Positions 26,973-37,463 are shown, numbered from the stretch's first letter. The stretch is 64,000 nt of DNA from CAYMWF01 sp964394085 [NCBI: uncultured Gemmatimonadota bacterium] (GCA_964394085.1 CAYMWF010000023.1:9724-73723), one strand, 5' to 3'. Translations and numbers: made by a program. The notes: generated by a model from the letters alone, not told the origin.

Positions 26973-28040
26973 TTATCTGATCACCGACGAGCAGACGGGT
27001 CCGAGAAATGCATTATCCGACCACTCCGACTCCCCCGCTCCGAGCCTCACGGCGATTACATCCAGACCGGGCACGATATAGAGTTTTTTCTCGTTGGCTC
27101 CCAGCGCCATGTAGGTGTCCGGAGGGGCGTCCGGCATCCAGTTGCTGCCGGTATTGAGCCACCATAGATATCCGTATACAGGTAAGAGTTCCTGTGACTG
27201 GCTCGTGGATTCCTCGACCCAGCTATCGCTTATAACCCTGCCGTCTTCCCACCGGCCGTCCCGCAGGAAAAGGTATCCGAATTTCGCAAACTCGCGGGCG
27301 GATGAAATTATGCCCATGTAGGTGAGGGTGTTGCCGGCATCGTCCGACAGCCACGTGGTTTCCCGCATGCCTATTACATCGAATAACCTGTCTTGAGCAT
27401 AGTCGGCGGCCTGCACGCCGGTCGCTTCTTCGATCACGGCTGAGAGCACCTGGCAGGCGGTATTGCTGTATACCCAGACCGTTCCCGGGATATGGTCCAT
27501 CTTACGGTTGAGAGCGTAGGCCGTCTGGTCATACCTGCTCGGCAGAATGAAATAATCCGAAATATAATCCCAGTGAAGGCCCGAAACCATCGACAGGAGA
27601 TCCCGGATGGTCACATATCGATGAAGGGAGTCTCTCCATTCGGGAACATAGCGCGCCACCCTGTCCTCCACGCTCGAAACCGCACCGTCATCAATCAGCA
27701 TGCCGATCACCGCGCTCGACAAGCTCTTGGTCATTGAAAAACACTGCTGCCTGCTCTGTTCGTTCCAGCCGCTTCCATACCATTCGCCGACGATGTAACC
27801 GTTCCTGATGACGATAACGGCTTTCGATCTGTTTCGGATTGCATATTTAAAAGCGTCTATCAGGATGTCCCGATCCATTCCCTGTTCTTCGGGAGTCGAT
27901 ACGGCCCAGTCGTCTGTAGGCCAGGGAGCTTCATCTTCACCGCCGGCCAGGGCGGGAACTCCAGCAAGCGGGCAAGGCCCGATCTGAAGCACAGCCGCGA
28001 CGCAAAACAGTAGAAACAACGGTTTTATTCGTTTGTTCAT
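26973..28040 (-). CDS. Exported class C beta-lactamase-like serine hydrolase
   Basis: This 355-residue penicillin-binding/esterase-type hydrolase has a signal peptide ('PLFLLFCVAAVLQIGPCPLAG'). The SxxK nucleophile motif is 'SMTK' near residue 102 and the YxN motif is 'YSN' near residue 190. A third motif usually H/K-x-G is not clear ('GANEKK'). The start is set at ATG 28040, with GGAGGGG upstream, since the longer frame lacks a good start. Such proteins may be esterases or transpeptidase-like; a resistance role should not be assumed. Confidence 0.8.
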   Translation of the reverse strand: MNKRIKPLFLLFCVAAVLQIGPCPLAGVPALAGGEDEAPWPTDDWAVSTPEEQGMDRDILIDAFKYAIRNRSKAVIVIRNGYIVGEWYGSGWNEQSRQQCFSMTKSLSSAVIGMLIDDGAVSSVEDRVARYVPEWRDSLHRYVTIRDLLSMVSGLHWDYISDYFILPSRYDQTAYALNRKMDHIPGTVWVYSNTACQVLSAVIEEATGVQAADYAQDRLFDVIGMRETTWLSDDAGNTLTYMGIISSAREFAKFGYLFLRDGRWEDGRVISDSWVEESTSQSQELLPVYGYLWWLNTGSNWMPDAPPDTYMALGANEKKLYIVPGLDVIAVRLGAGESEWSDNAFLGPVCSSVIR

Positions 28041-28208
28041 AATCCCCTCCATTGATACTGACTGAATTATAAGATGTTTCCACAGATGGATCAAACCGTC
28101 AAGCCTGCAGCAGGGGTTGTCTGTTGCAACGACTTTTTCCATATGATAGATTTATTCGATTGAAATCGAAGGAGGAGGTTACAACCAGTTAATAATTCAC
28201 GCAAATTT

Positions 28209-30194
28209 ATGCTTCCCGGTCTGCCGGGAAAGGGATGGCGTGGAGTTGTGCGATCTGTTCCATTCATTGCGTGCGCGTCATCTGCTGCATATTTTGCCCT
28301 CCATTTTTTCGCTGACGTTACATTACTGACCACATGGAAACATCTTCAATGGGGGACCGGGGAGGCATGGAGAGCCTTGATGGCTCACGGTCTCCTGGAG
28401 GGGGTCGCCAGGCCGGGCCTTTACACGGACTATGAGGGCGGTTCCCTGCTGGCGGCGTTCTACCTGATGCCGTTCATCGCGTTGGGTGGTCCATCCTTCT
28501 TCGTGCTGAGGGTCGCGGGATTGGCGATGTCGACGTTGGCCTACTTCTTCTTCGTCATCGTTTCGTTCAAGTCGCTGCCCCGTCCTCAGGCGTTTTTCGC
28601 TTCTCTCCTGTTCTTTTTTCCACCGGTGCATTTCTACTGGCACTCGATGGCTGTGTACGGGGACCATCGCTGGATGCCGGCGGCCAGTTTTATACTGTTT
28701 CTCGTCTTGTTTCGCCTGCTGGATAAGGGTTCGGGACGGATCCTCCCTTTCTTCGTCTTCGGTTTTTTTGCGGGGCTCTCAATCTTCATGTGTTTCGCCA
28801 TGGCCTGGCCCGTCGTTTTGTGTCTCTGGCTGATCTGGATCAAGCGAAGAAGCCTCTTCAACGAACCTGCGGTAAAGAACGTGTTACGTCTGGGAGTGTT
28901 CGCTTTATGTATCCTGGTCTGGGTCCTGGTGCTGCCGGATTTTTTCCTGGAAGTGGATCTTACGACCAGGACATTGGATGAGCGCTTATTCGTAAACCCG
29001 TTTTCCGTGGAATATCTGATCTCGTCGGCCTCCAGTCTGGCTGAAGCGATCTTCGAGATACTTCCCATCTCTCTGTATCCCGTTGCCGCGACTGCGGCGG
29101 AATGGTGGAGAGACTGGGTCAGGATCTTCGTTTCGCTGACGGTCGTTTCCGGGCTGGTCGCCGTCATGTGGCACGACAGGAAGATTCTGGCGGGATGGTC
29201 TGGAGCGACGTTCGGCCGAGTGCCGGTCGCCGAGGAGAACTCTGAAACGCAGATTCGAGGGAACCTGCCCCTGATTGCAATCATCTATTGTGCCGGGCTT
29301 GTGTTGATCTATTCGCTGGCGCGATTCAGGAGCACGCCGCTCGAATACCTCGAACAGACATACCCGATGATATTGCTTGCCCTCGCATCGATTCCGGCAA
29401 AAATACCCGTGCGATTCAAAACGTCTGGATACTTACCGGGTTTGATCGTCTTGATAACCTCGATATCAACCTATTTCGCGTATACCGGTCCGGTTCGCCT
29501 GGAAGAAGCCGTCAGCCATTCGCACTATGAACGATATACTTCGGGAATGGGCGAGTTGTATTTTGCCGACACGAAGGAGGAAAAGGCGGCGATCGGGCGT
29601 TGTAAAGTCTTCGAGAACCCGGTCGATTTTTCACAGTGCGTGGACGGTGTTCGAAAAGCGGCGTCTTCTGTGCCGGAGGATGACGGTAAGGAGCGGAAGA
29701 GCTCACCCGGAAGTATCGAGTATGAAGAAGCGGAGAAAGAGGGATTCGCTTACATATATTGGAAGGTAAAACGTGGAATAAACGACTTTCAGTTGGGTTC
29801 TCCCCTCGGTATTAAAAAGGAGATCTCCAGACAGGGGCTCCAGGCCGAAGGTCGGGTCTTCATGCTGATACCCGGAATCGACAAGTATAAAGATCTGAAA
29901 AAGTTTAAGCCGGAGATCTGGATCGCCGGTATCAGGACGACTGAAGAGACGGCAAAAAGACCTTTGGGGGTTGACAGATTCGAGAAAACCTCCGTCCTTG
30001 TTTTCAGAAACAAGGGATGGGAAGACTTCGCCCCGGTAGCGGACATATGGGAGGCTGCCCTGGATCGACTTTCAACCCAGGGAGGTTCGCCCGAAGGTTC
30101 GATGATCTTCTGGTTCCCGGAGGAAAACCGGCACGGTCCCGAAAAAAAGGGGGGGCCGGTGGAGGTGTGGGTACCGTTTACGCGGACCCTCTGA
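28209..30194 (+). CDS. Polytopic membrane glycosyltransferase-like protein (GT39-type)
   Basis: This 661-residue protein has about ten transmembrane helices through residue ~430 and then a ~230-residue soluble C-terminal part. The periplasmic loop after helix 1 contains acidic residues ('TGEAWRAL', 'YTDYEGG'), as expected for GT39/ArnT-like lipid-linked sugar transferases. It has no ribosome site at the ATG; an AAGGAGGAGG stretch lies ~30 bp upstream, so a different start is possible. The C-terminal part has no recognised family. It opens the surface-glycan region. Confidence 0.6.
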   Translation: MLPGLPGKGWRGVVRSVPFIACASSAAYFALHFFADVTLLTTWKHLQWGTGEAWRALMAHGLLEGVARPGLYTDYEGGSLLAAFYLMPFIALGGPSFFVLRVAGLAMSTLAYFFFVIVSFKSLPRPQAFFASLLFFFPPVHFYWHSMAVYGDHRWMPAASFILFLVLFRLLDKGSGRILPFFVFGFFAGLSIFMCFAMAWPVVLCLWLIWIKRRSLFNEPAVKNVLRLGVFALCILVWVLVLPDFFLEVDLTTRTLDERLFVNPFSVEYLISSASSLAEAIFEILPISLYPVAATAAEWWRDWVRIFVSLTVVSGLVAVMWHDRKILAGWSGATFGRVPVAEENSETQIRGNLPLIAIIYCAGLVLIYSLARFRSTPLEYLEQTYPMILLALASIPAKIPVRFKTSGYLPGLIVLITSISTYFAYTGPVRLEEAVSHSHYERYTSGMGELYFADTKEEKAAIGRCKVFENPVDFSQCVDGVRKAASSVPEDDGKERKSSPGSIEYEEAEKEGFAYIYWKVKRGINDFQLGSPLGIKKEISRQGLQAEGRVFMLIPGIDKYKDLKKFKPEIWIAGIRTTEETAKRPLGVDRFEKTSVLVFRNKGWEDFAPVADIWEAALDRLSTQGGSPEGSMIFWFPEENRHGPEKKGGPVEVWVPFTRTL

Positions 30195-30299
30195 AAATCA
30201 GTCTGCTTTCCGAACGATCTTTTAGCGGTCGTTACCAGTGCAGATATCGCAAGCCGGCAGCGGCGGTTGAATTACAGCGGCGGTTGAAGGAAGAAAAGG

Positions 30300-32240
30300 A
30301 TGTGTGGAATCTGCGGGGTTCTCGGCCTGGGTGTCGAGTTGACAGATGAGAATAGACGCTCCGTACACGGGATGGTCGCACTGTTGCATCACCGGGGACC
30401 TGATTCGAGCGGCGTCCACGACGAGCAGCGCATCTGTATCGGCAATACACGGCTGAATGTTCTCGATCCGCGTCCCGAGGCCGATCTTCCGATGTCCAGT
30501 CCCGACGGCGGGATCTGGATCGCCTACAACGGCGAAGTCACCAATTTCAAAGAGCTGCGAAGGGACTTCAACCTCGATTCGACATACAACTTTCGAACCA
30601 CCGGAGACACCGAGGTTCTGCTCGCACTGTATGAGCGCATGGGCATCGATTTCGTGCGCGAACTTACAGGGATGTTCGCCTTCTGCCTGTTCGACGGACG
30701 GAAGCAAAAGGCCTGGATCGTCCGCGACTTCTTCGGGATCCGACCCCTGTTCTTCATGCGTAAGGGGGATCATCTCTGGTTCGGTTCCGAAATCAAGGCG
30801 TTTCTCGACCTCCCCGGCTTCAGCGGCGAAATCGATACGGAGGGCATCTGGGATTTTTTCACTCTCGCTTATATCCCGGGCGACCACACGCCCTTTCGCG
30901 ACGTCGAAGAGCTGCAGGGGAGCGAATGGCTTGCCGTGGATCTCGTATCCGGAGATGTACGGCGCGAAACTTATTACGAGCTCGACTACAACCCCGACAG
31001 CGGCATCAAGGAAAAAGATGCGGCTGAAGAGTTGTATCACCGGATGCGGGACAGTGTCCGCCGCAACCTTATCAGCGATGCACCTCTCGGCCTTACTCTC
31101 TCGGGAGGTTTCGATACCAGCTCCATCCTCGCTTTTACCAGAGACCTGGCGGGAGACAGGGAGATCCATACCTACTCCGTCCGCATGGGGGATAAAAGCT
31201 TCGACGAGAGCGGTTATCAGCGGCTTATGGCGGAACACTGCGGCACAAGACATCACGAGATCTACGTCGGCCCGAGAGAGGTTGCGGACAGTATCGTCGA
31301 TCACATGGCCTTCATGGACGAACCCAGCGGTGACGGCGCCGCGGTTCCAAGCTATCTGCTTGCGGCGGAGGCGACCCGGGATATGACGGTGCTGCTTTCG
31401 GGCGAGGGCGGCGACGAGACTTTCAACGCATACGAGACTCATCTCGCCTGCAAGGCCAGGCGGCTCTATCGTATCGGTGTTCCGAAACCGCTTCGATGGA
31501 TGGTCCGCAGTATTGCTCACGGGCTGCCCGTGCGTCACAGTAAGCTCTCGATCGACTTCCTGGCAAAGCGATTTACCCAGGGTGCCGAGCTCGGGGTGGT
31601 CGAGTCGCACCTGTTCTGGCGGTATGTCCTGACAGGGGCCGACAAGAAGCGAATAATGCCGGATCTCGCCGGACTCCGGCCGACATGGACTGTCTTCCAG
31701 GATATGTATGACAATCTAGACTATGAGGATCCCCTGGATCGAATCTCGGTGCTGGACATCAGAAACTACTTCATTGCCGATCTCATGGTGAAGAACGACA
31801 GAACCTTCATGGCCCACAGTATAGAGGCGCGTTTTCCGTATATGGACAGGCTTCTGCTCGATTACGTCTCGAAGATACCTGCCGGGCTGCGGATCAAGGG
31901 GTTTCGGCGACGGCATATTCAGAAGAAGGCCGCCCGGGGAATCGTACCGGCTGAGATTCACCGGCGGGGCAACTTCGGTCTGGAGATGCCGAACAGCGCC
32001 TGGCTGGTTAAGGAATTGCGGGATCTCGCGGAAGCTTACTTCACCCCTGAGAACATTTCACGGCTCGGTTTTCTGGATCCGGATGGAGTGCTGGAGCTTT
32101 GGCGCGAGCACCTGAATCGCCGGGTGGACCACGGCCGCGCTCTCTGGTGCATGCTCAACCTGCTTATCTGGTACGACCTCTTCGTTTACTCGAAATCTTT
32201 CAGGCAGTATCTCAAGCAGCCCCGGTCAACAGATGAATAG
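30300..32240 (+). CDS. asnB: Asparagine synthase, glutamine-hydrolysing
   Basis: This 646-residue amidotransferase joins an N-terminal Ntn-type glutaminase domain (Cys2 in 'MCGICG', 'HHRGPDSSGV') to a C-terminal ATP-PPase domain (PP-loop 'LSGGFDTSSILAF' near residue 269). It matches AsnB-type enzymes, which in this context often amidate sugars or peptides of surface polysaccharides rather than make free asparagine. AAGG occurs just upstream of the ATG. It overlaps the flippase-like gene by 8 nt. Confidence 0.9.
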   Translation: MCGICGVLGLGVELTDENRRSVHGMVALLHHRGPDSSGVHDEQRICIGNTRLNVLDPRPEADLPMSSPDGGIWIAYNGEVTNFKELRRDFNLDSTYNFRTTGDTEVLLALYERMGIDFVRELTGMFAFCLFDGRKQKAWIVRDFFGIRPLFFMRKGDHLWFGSEIKAFLDLPGFSGEIDTEGIWDFFTLAYIPGDHTPFRDVEELQGSEWLAVDLVSGDVRRETYYELDYNPDSGIKEKDAAEELYHRMRDSVRRNLISDAPLGLTLSGGFDTSSILAFTRDLAGDREIHTYSVRMGDKSFDESGYQRLMAEHCGTRHHEIYVGPREVADSIVDHMAFMDEPSGDGAAVPSYLLAAEATRDMTVLLSGEGGDETFNAYETHLACKARRLYRIGVPKPLRWMVRSIAHGLPVRHSKLSIDFLAKRFTQGAELGVVESHLFWRYVLTGADKKRIMPDLAGLRPTWTVFQDMYDNLDYEDPLDRISVLDIRNYFIADLMVKNDRTFMAHSIEARFPYMDRLLLDYVSKIPAGLRIKGFRRRHIQKKAARGIVPAEIHRRGNFGLEMPNSAWLVKELRDLAEAYFTPENISRLGFLDPDGVLELWREHLNRRVDHGRALWCMLNLLIWYDLFVYSKSFRQYLKQPRSTDE

Positions 32241-33240
32241 CGGGCGAAGTTCTCAGGAGGCAGCAGGCGGTTCATACTCCAAAGAACTGCTCGCTGCAGA
32301 GAATGCGTCGTTCCAACGGAAACCAGCGAGCCTGCTGCGTTCGGCGGCGCCCCTGATTATCAGCACCGTTCTGCTGGGCCTCATCCTTTGGCGATTCGAG
32401 GGGTGGGCGCTCCTGGGGAGCGCCGAGATTCCTGTGCTTCTTCTCGCCTTCGCTGTGGCGCTTGCGCTCAATTGCGGGCTGGGCGGCGTGAAGTGGTGGT
32501 GGGTTACCCGCAGCCTGGGGCTTCAGATACCGCTCAGGCGCATGCTGCCGATCTGGTTGGGCCTGCTGCCCATGACATTTTTTACACCTTTCATGTCCGG
32601 CCATCTGCTTTACCCCGTGGTGCTCGGAAGGGTGGAGCGGACGGGTGCCTTCGCTGCTGCAGAAGTGGTCATCTTCGACAAGGCCCTGTCGCTGATGTCC
32701 ACTTTCGGGCTCATTGCTGCCGGACAACTAATCCTTCCCAAGGGTCATCCTCTGCAGAAGGAGTGGATATTTGTCCTCGCATGTATCGCCGTCTCAGCAT
32801 ATTTCCTGGACCGTCCAATCCTGAAGATCTTCAATCGATTCCGCTTCGTTCGCGAACGCTCCCGTCTGCTGCGCAATCCTGTCCCCTGGCGCCGGAAGCT
32901 TGCCCTTCTCGGAGTAGGAATGATTTACCAGTGTTCGGATGGTATCAGCATGGCTCTCGCCTGCTCGGCCCTCGGACTCGATATCGACCCGGTAGTCGCC
33001 GTTGCAGGCTTCCCAGTGGTGCTGCTGCTTTCTTACTTTCCCGTGACGTTTTCGGGTTTCGGGCTTCGCGAGGGGCTTACGGCGGGTTTTTTCAGCTGTG
33101 AACTGGCCTGGGATGAGGGCGTGGCGGCCGGTTTGCTCATCGATTTGTTCGAATACGTGGGACCCGCCGTCTTCGGACTCGCCGCCCTGCCCTGGCTCCT
33201 GCGCCGGATGAGACTCAGGGGCAGGCAGCTCACTTCATGA
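32233..33240 (+). CDS. Lysylphosphatidylglycerol-synthase-like (UPF0104) membrane protein
   Basis: This 335-residue integral membrane protein with about eight helices looks like the membrane part of the MprF/AglD family ('WWWVTRSLGLQIPLRRMLPIWLG', 'KALSLMSTFGL', 'SYFPVTFSGFGLREGLTAGF'). No synthase domain is attached, so it is likely a lipid or lipid-linked-sugar flippase. It overlaps asnB by 8 nt, indicating one operon. Confidence 0.75.
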   Translation: MNSGRSSQEAAGGSYSKELLAAENASFQRKPASLLRSAAPLIISTVLLGLILWRFEGWALLGSAEIPVLLLAFAVALALNCGLGGVKWWWVTRSLGLQIPLRRMLPIWLGLLPMTFFTPFMSGHLLYPVVLGRVERTGAFAAAEVVIFDKALSLMSTFGLIAAGQLILPKGHPLQKEWIFVLACIAVSAYFLDRPILKIFNRFRFVRERSRLLRNPVPWRRKLALLGVGMIYQCSDGISMALACSALGLDIDPVVAVAGFPVVLLLSYFPVTFSGFGLREGLTAGFFSCELAWDEGVAAGLLIDLFEYVGPAVFGLAALPWLLRRMRLRGRQLTS

Positions 33241-33346
33241 GTTGCTCTGCGTAGCGGGGACGAACCTATGGTTCACGATTGAAGAAACGGCTGTACATCC
33301 ATTCCGATTGAAAGCAACCCTGTTTGCGGTGGCAGGAACAGCGAAC

Positions 33347-33368
33347 GGTTGTCAACCGGTTGACAACC
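33347..33368. promoter_or_regulatory. Perfect 22-bp palindrome in a convergent gap
   Basis: GGTTGTCAACC is followed directly by its exact complement GGTTGACAACC. It lies in the 150 bp between the convergent flippase-like and YfhO-like genes. It may act as a bidirectional terminator or protein-binding site. The core TTGTCAA/TTGACAA is also in the palindrome of the dispersed repeat. Confidence 0.7.
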
Positions 33369-33392
33369 ACGATTTCTCCGGCTTCAACCTCT

Positions 33393-35216
33393 TCACGAGG
33401 AGCTTCTATCCAATTGGCGGATATTGGGTTTCAGCAGCATGAGAACCAGTATCAATATTCCTATGCAGGTTGCAACGAGCCCATGTATGAAACTGCCGGG
33501 CAGATATGTCAGAGTAATTTCACATGGAGCACGGGCCGTTACTGACAGCAGCCCGAAGTGTGACGAAACAATCATGGAATCAGGCTCCGACACCCGCCAG
33601 TCCGATGCGAAATTCTGGTTGACCACAAGCATTCCTTCACCTTCTCCACTCACACTGTAAACCAGCCTGTTCGGCGTCCATTCAACCAGTTCAACAGAAC
33701 CGTCTCCGAGCCATCGCTCTTCTCCGGAGTAACCGGGATCCTCAACCGCGCGAAGCGAATTCGAGAGCTTGTAATACGATAATCCCGGGTTCAGATTGCC
33801 GAAATTCAGAACAGGGCAAAGCGAATTGGCGCCGTGCCATTCCCGGAATTGACGGAATGTAGAGAAACGGTCGAATTGCGGCCATTCCAACTCGTGCATC
33901 TTCATCTCAAGATATATACTTGTCTCATTCAGCCCCGGAACCACTGCAAGACAGCAAACGGCGATGCAGATAAACGGGCGTGTTTTTCGTGCATACAACC
34001 GGCCGGTGATTCTCTCAAAGGCATTGAAGACGGCGTCCAATCCTATAGCTGCGAAAACCATCAGCAGAACAGCAACAACAGGCAAACCGCGTGAAGGATT
34101 ATGAAGAGTATCCAGCAAGGGGAAAATGTGCATCAGGCCAACAAGGGAAAACCCCTCCGGACCTTCCGCGAGATTCAACCCGCCCGCGAAAAGTCTCTGA
34201 GGCGTCAGATTGGATCCCAGGCTGAAAATCATGAAAAACAGGAAGCATACTCCGTACGGCCAGGCTTTGCGCCAGGCCCCTGCGAATCCCAGGATCGAAA
34301 GCGCTATTATTACAGGGCCGATATAGCCGACGCTCTCCCACTGGTAGTCGGTTGAAGTGTTCCATGCAGTCAGGGCGTGAACCAGGCTGGGCAGGGTGAA
34401 GGAGTAGCCTGTTTGCACGTTCGATTCAAAACCTTCTCTTCCGTAAAGAACAGGCACGAGTTTTACTCCGGCGATAAGCCCGGTTACCAGCGCAACCCGG
34501 ATCAAACTCTTCAAAGAGTTTCTTCTTTGACGGGTAAATACTCTGGAAAGCGCAATTATAAGCAACAACCATCCCATAAAAATGAAATGATAGTTATCGG
34601 CCATCAGTAACATCTGCGCCAGTACGAAGGAGAGGAGCGCCTCGAAACGCGCCGAATCCGGGAATCTCAAACCGGCTACCCTCGCATATGCCCAGAGTCC
34701 GAGCGGCAGAAGGCTGATCCCCATAAAATTGAACCAGCCGTTGACAAGGTATACAGGCATTATATTAGAAGAAACGAAAGCGATTCCCGGCAGAATCGCA
34801 GCTTCCCGACTTGCTCCGAGCTGACGCGAGAGTAAATAGAGGCCCAGACCGGCAAATCCGGAATAAAGCGCGTATTCAATCAAGACGCCTTTATAGACAT
34901 CCAGTAGAAGCCTCAGGAGAAAGAAAGGATGGAATGTCTCCGTCAAGGGGGTCGAGGTCAGACTGAAGCCGCCGAGAGAATATGGATTCCACAGGGGAAT
35001 CTGCTGATAGCGGAGGATTGTTTCCCTTGCCACGGACGGAAAGAGATTCGGAAGGAAATCTGCCTCGCCCTGCCATTCGCCGAACATGGGAAGGGAGTTG
35101 AACGCAATAAGCGCATAAAGGGAAAAGATCAGCGCAAGTCTCGCAAATCGTCGATGCTTCCGCACATTCGCCGCCTGACAGGACCAATTAGTTGAAAGAC
35201 TGTTGCGTTTCGGCAA
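33393..35216 (-). CDS. YfhO-like polytopic membrane protein
   Basis: This large membrane protein (about 607 residues) resembles YfhO-family glycan-associated proteins: 'PLWNPYSLGGFSLTSTPL' fits the family's LWNPY...GG motif. About twelve helices occur in the first 450 residues and the last 150 are extracytoplasmic, with a final helix. The TTG at 35216 is preferred because GAGAGG lies seven bases upstream; in-frame alternatives are TTG 35231 and GTG 35165. Members are linked to glycosylation of wall polymers. It faces opposite to the flanking genes. Confidence 0.65.
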   Translation of the reverse strand: MPKRNSLSTNWSCQAANVRKHRRFARLALIFSLYALIAFNSLPMFGEWQGEADFLPNLFPSVARETILRYQQIPLWNPYSLGGFSLTSTPLTETFHPFFLLRLLLDVYKGVLIEYALYSGFAGLGLYLLSRQLGASREAAILPGIAFVSSNIMPVYLVNGWFNFMGISLLPLGLWAYARVAGLRFPDSARFEALLSFVLAQMLLMADNYHFIFMGWLLLIIALSRVFTRQRRNSLKSLIRVALVTGLIAGVKLVPVLYGREGFESNVQTGYSFTLPSLVHALTAWNTSTDYQWESVGYIGPVIIALSILGFAGAWRKAWPYGVCFLFFMIFSLGSNLTPQRLFAGGLNLAEGPEGFSLVGLMHIFPLLDTLHNPSRGLPVVAVLLMVFAAIGLDAVFNAFERITGRLYARKTRPFICIAVCCLAVVPGLNETSIYLEMKMHELEWPQFDRFSTFRQFREWHGANSLCPVLNFGNLNPGLSYYKLSNSLRAVEDPGYSGEERWLGDGSVELVEWTPNRLVYSVSGEGEGMLVVNQNFASDWRVSEPDSMIVSSHFGLLSVTARAPCEITLTYLPGSFIHGLVATCIGILILVLMLLKPNIRQLDRSSS

Positions 35217-35780
35217 ATATTTACCTCTCAATTGCCGGTCAGGAGGGGATCCGGGAAACTCTTCTTCAGTTCCGTGAGCAGCACTGAGATATCACCTCGA
35301 TATACGGTTGTAAGAGTCGTTATACCCTCCTTTTGAAAGGAATATACGTGGGCGCGGGGGGGCAATGCAAGAAGTATGAAAGCGTGTGGGTGTTGCTGCA
35401 GATGACGATCGGCGAAATTGTTTGGTTGAAATTTTCTTGACAATGAAAAAGTTTTATCGGGAAGTAGATACTGCACAGCACTGTACGGATAGCAACCGGA
35501 AACGGGGGATGGAGTCTCTACAGAATCAATCCTGATGAAGATGGAAAAGGTTGCATGGTCGAATCCTGCACCAGCGAACCTTACGGCTGCACCGAACGTA
35601 CCGTTGAAGAAGGTTCCATCAGGTTAAGAGATATTCCGGATGATGGCTCTGTATCCGACGAAGCTGTTTATACATCAAATCAAAAAGTCGACGAAGAATA
35701 GCTTCAGACCTGTCTCCGGCGCGTCCTGGAGATCACGCCGATGTTGCGGGGGGCTCGGGATCAGTATTCGAGATTTCAGA
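35217..35780. other. Long upstream region, possible gene fragment at 35468-35701
   Basis: From 35468 to 35701 a frame with no stop reads like an acidic protein tail ('TGNGGWSLYRINPDEDG', 'IPDDGSVSDEAVYTSNQK'), ending at TAG 35699-35701. The only in-frame ATG is at 35555 (48 codons). This could be a remnant of a larger gene or chance. The rest of the 560 bp has no clear features. Confidence 0.35.
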
Positions 35781-37463
35781 ATGGCGGTTATAAAACGGGC
35801 CGGTCACAGCAGTATCGTTATCCTGGCAGCCATGTTTGTTTATGCGGCATGCGCCGTCGCAGGACCTTGGAACAGCGACAACGGGCTTATTCTTAAAGGG
35901 ACGGTTGTCACCATGACCGGCGAAGAAGCCGTTATCGAGAACGGACGGATTCTGATTCTGAATGAGCAGATTGCGGCCATCGTTGCGGAGGGGGAGCCCT
36001 GGCCGGCTGATGTCGATCCATCCGGCGCTGTGGTGCTGGATACAAACGGTTACATATTTCCCGGGATGATCAATGTTCATAATCATACCGCATACAGTAC
36101 ATTGCCTCTGTGGGAAGCGCCCGGACTCTACCAAAATCGGTACCAGTGGATGGAGGACGAGAATTATAAAACCGGTATAAGCTGCCCGAAGACGCTCCTG
36201 AACGGCGGCGACTATTTCAATCTCGCGATCGAGGTTGCTAAATACGCGGAGGTAAAGGGGCTTGTCGGAGGGGAGACCAGTATTCAGGGAGCCTCGAATA
36301 TCGAGGGCGTAAACGACATGCTGATCCGCAATGTGGAAGCCCGGAATTTTGGCCGGGCCAAAGTGCTTCAGCGCTGTTTGAGTATTGAAGATAACGAATG
36401 GCAGAAAACCGTGCCGGCCTTTCTCGCCATGGCGGATGACGGTATGGTCGATGCCTGGATCGTCCATCTGGCTGAAGGGGTCGACGCCGATCCATCCCTG
36501 AATGAATTCAAGGTGCTGACAGAACTGAACATGCTCCATGACTGGACGGTGGTTGTTCATGGAACTGCACTGACCGAAACTGAATTCGAAACGATGGGCA
36601 GCGCCGGCGCGGACCTGGTCTGGTCTCCCCTCAGCAACTTGCTGCTATACGGAAAAACCACGCGAATCGATCAGGCTGTCAGCGCCGGCGTGAACGTCAG
36701 CTTATCCACCGACTGGAGCCCCAGCGGTTGTAAAAACCTGCTGGACGAGCTGAAGATCGCCTTTGAAGTCAACATCTGGTATGGGAGAACATTACCCGGC
36801 TATCTGCCCCTCGATGAATACACCCTGGCCCGCATGGTCACCATCAATCCCGCCCGTGCTCTCGAGTGGGACTCCTGGCTCGGGACGCTGGAGGTGGGAA
36901 AATATGCAGACTTGATGGTGATCGTTAAGCCGGATATGGCGACTACACCCTATCAGGCGCTGATTGCCGCAACAGTGCGTGACGTGGTGATCGTAATAGT
37001 GTCGGGCGAGCCGCTCTACGGGGATGTCTGGGCGATGCGGGCCGCCAAGGGATCCGATATGGAGTTTATTTACTCATCGGCCGGGTTTGAAAAGGCCATA
37101 GACTTGACCCGTGACGGCAGAAAGAAGGGAGAACAGACCTGGGAGAGTCTTACCGGGATTCTCAGACAGGCCATGAAGTTCGATCATGAGCAGATGCACT
37201 CTACCTTCAAAGTCTCATCGACCGCGGGATGGACTCGTGAAGAATTCGACGCCTGGTTTGAATCCGAGTTCGGGGATGGCGTGACTCCCATGGATCTTGA
37301 CCCGGTATTTGCTACCGATGATCCGGGATTTTTCCGGCGAATTGCTACATCATCCAACGCGTCGCTGCCTTTCGACCTGCAGGCGCTTTACTATTCTTCC
37401 TTGATGGATTACCCCGCGGCATCGGAATGTTCGGGGCCGGATGAAGTGGACAACGATTCATGA
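35781..37463 (+). CDS. Exported amidohydrolase (metal-dependent hydrolase)
   Basis: This 560-residue amidohydrolase-superfamily protein has a signal-like start (ATG 35781, 'SIVILAAMFVYAACAVAG'). Catalytic metal ligands are 'GMINVHNHTAYS', 'VVVHGTAL' and 'STDWSPSG', and there are 'NPARALEW' and 'GTLEVGKYADLMVI' near the end of the core domain, typical of the chlorohydrolase/cytosine-deaminase branch. A C-terminal extension of ~130 residues follows. The Cys in the signal region is not a strict lipobox. It overlaps the next gene by 4 nt. Confidence 0.85.
   Translation: MAVIKRAGHSSIVILAAMFVYAACAVAGPWNSDNGLILKGTVVTMTGEEAVIENGRILILNEQIAAIVAEGEPWPADVDPSGAVVLDTNGYIFPGMINVHNHTAYSTLPLWEAPGLYQNRYQWMEDENYKTGISCPKTLLNGGDYFNLAIEVAKYAEVKGLVGGETSIQGASNIEGVNDMLIRNVEARNFGRAKVLQRCLSIEDNEWQKTVPAFLAMADDGMVDAWIVHLAEGVDADPSLNEFKVLTELNMLHDWTVVVHGTALTETEFETMGSAGADLVWSPLSNLLLYGKTTRIDQAVSAGVNVSLSTDWSPSGCKNLLDELKIAFEVNIWYGRTLPGYLPLDEYTLARMVTINPARALEWDSWLGTLEVGKYADLMVIVKPDMATTPYQALIAATVRDVVIVIVSGEPLYGDVWAMRAAKGSDMEFIYSSAGFEKAIDLTRDGRKKGEQTWESLTGILRQAMKFDHEQMHSTFKVSSTAGWTREEFDAWFESEFGDGVTPMDLDPVFATDDPGFFRRIATSSNASLPFDLQALYYSSLMDYPAASECSGPDEVDNDS

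Noticed and set aside
35228-35476. 82-codon minus frame beyond the YfhO-like start
   Set aside because: No ribosome site, no protein-like features.
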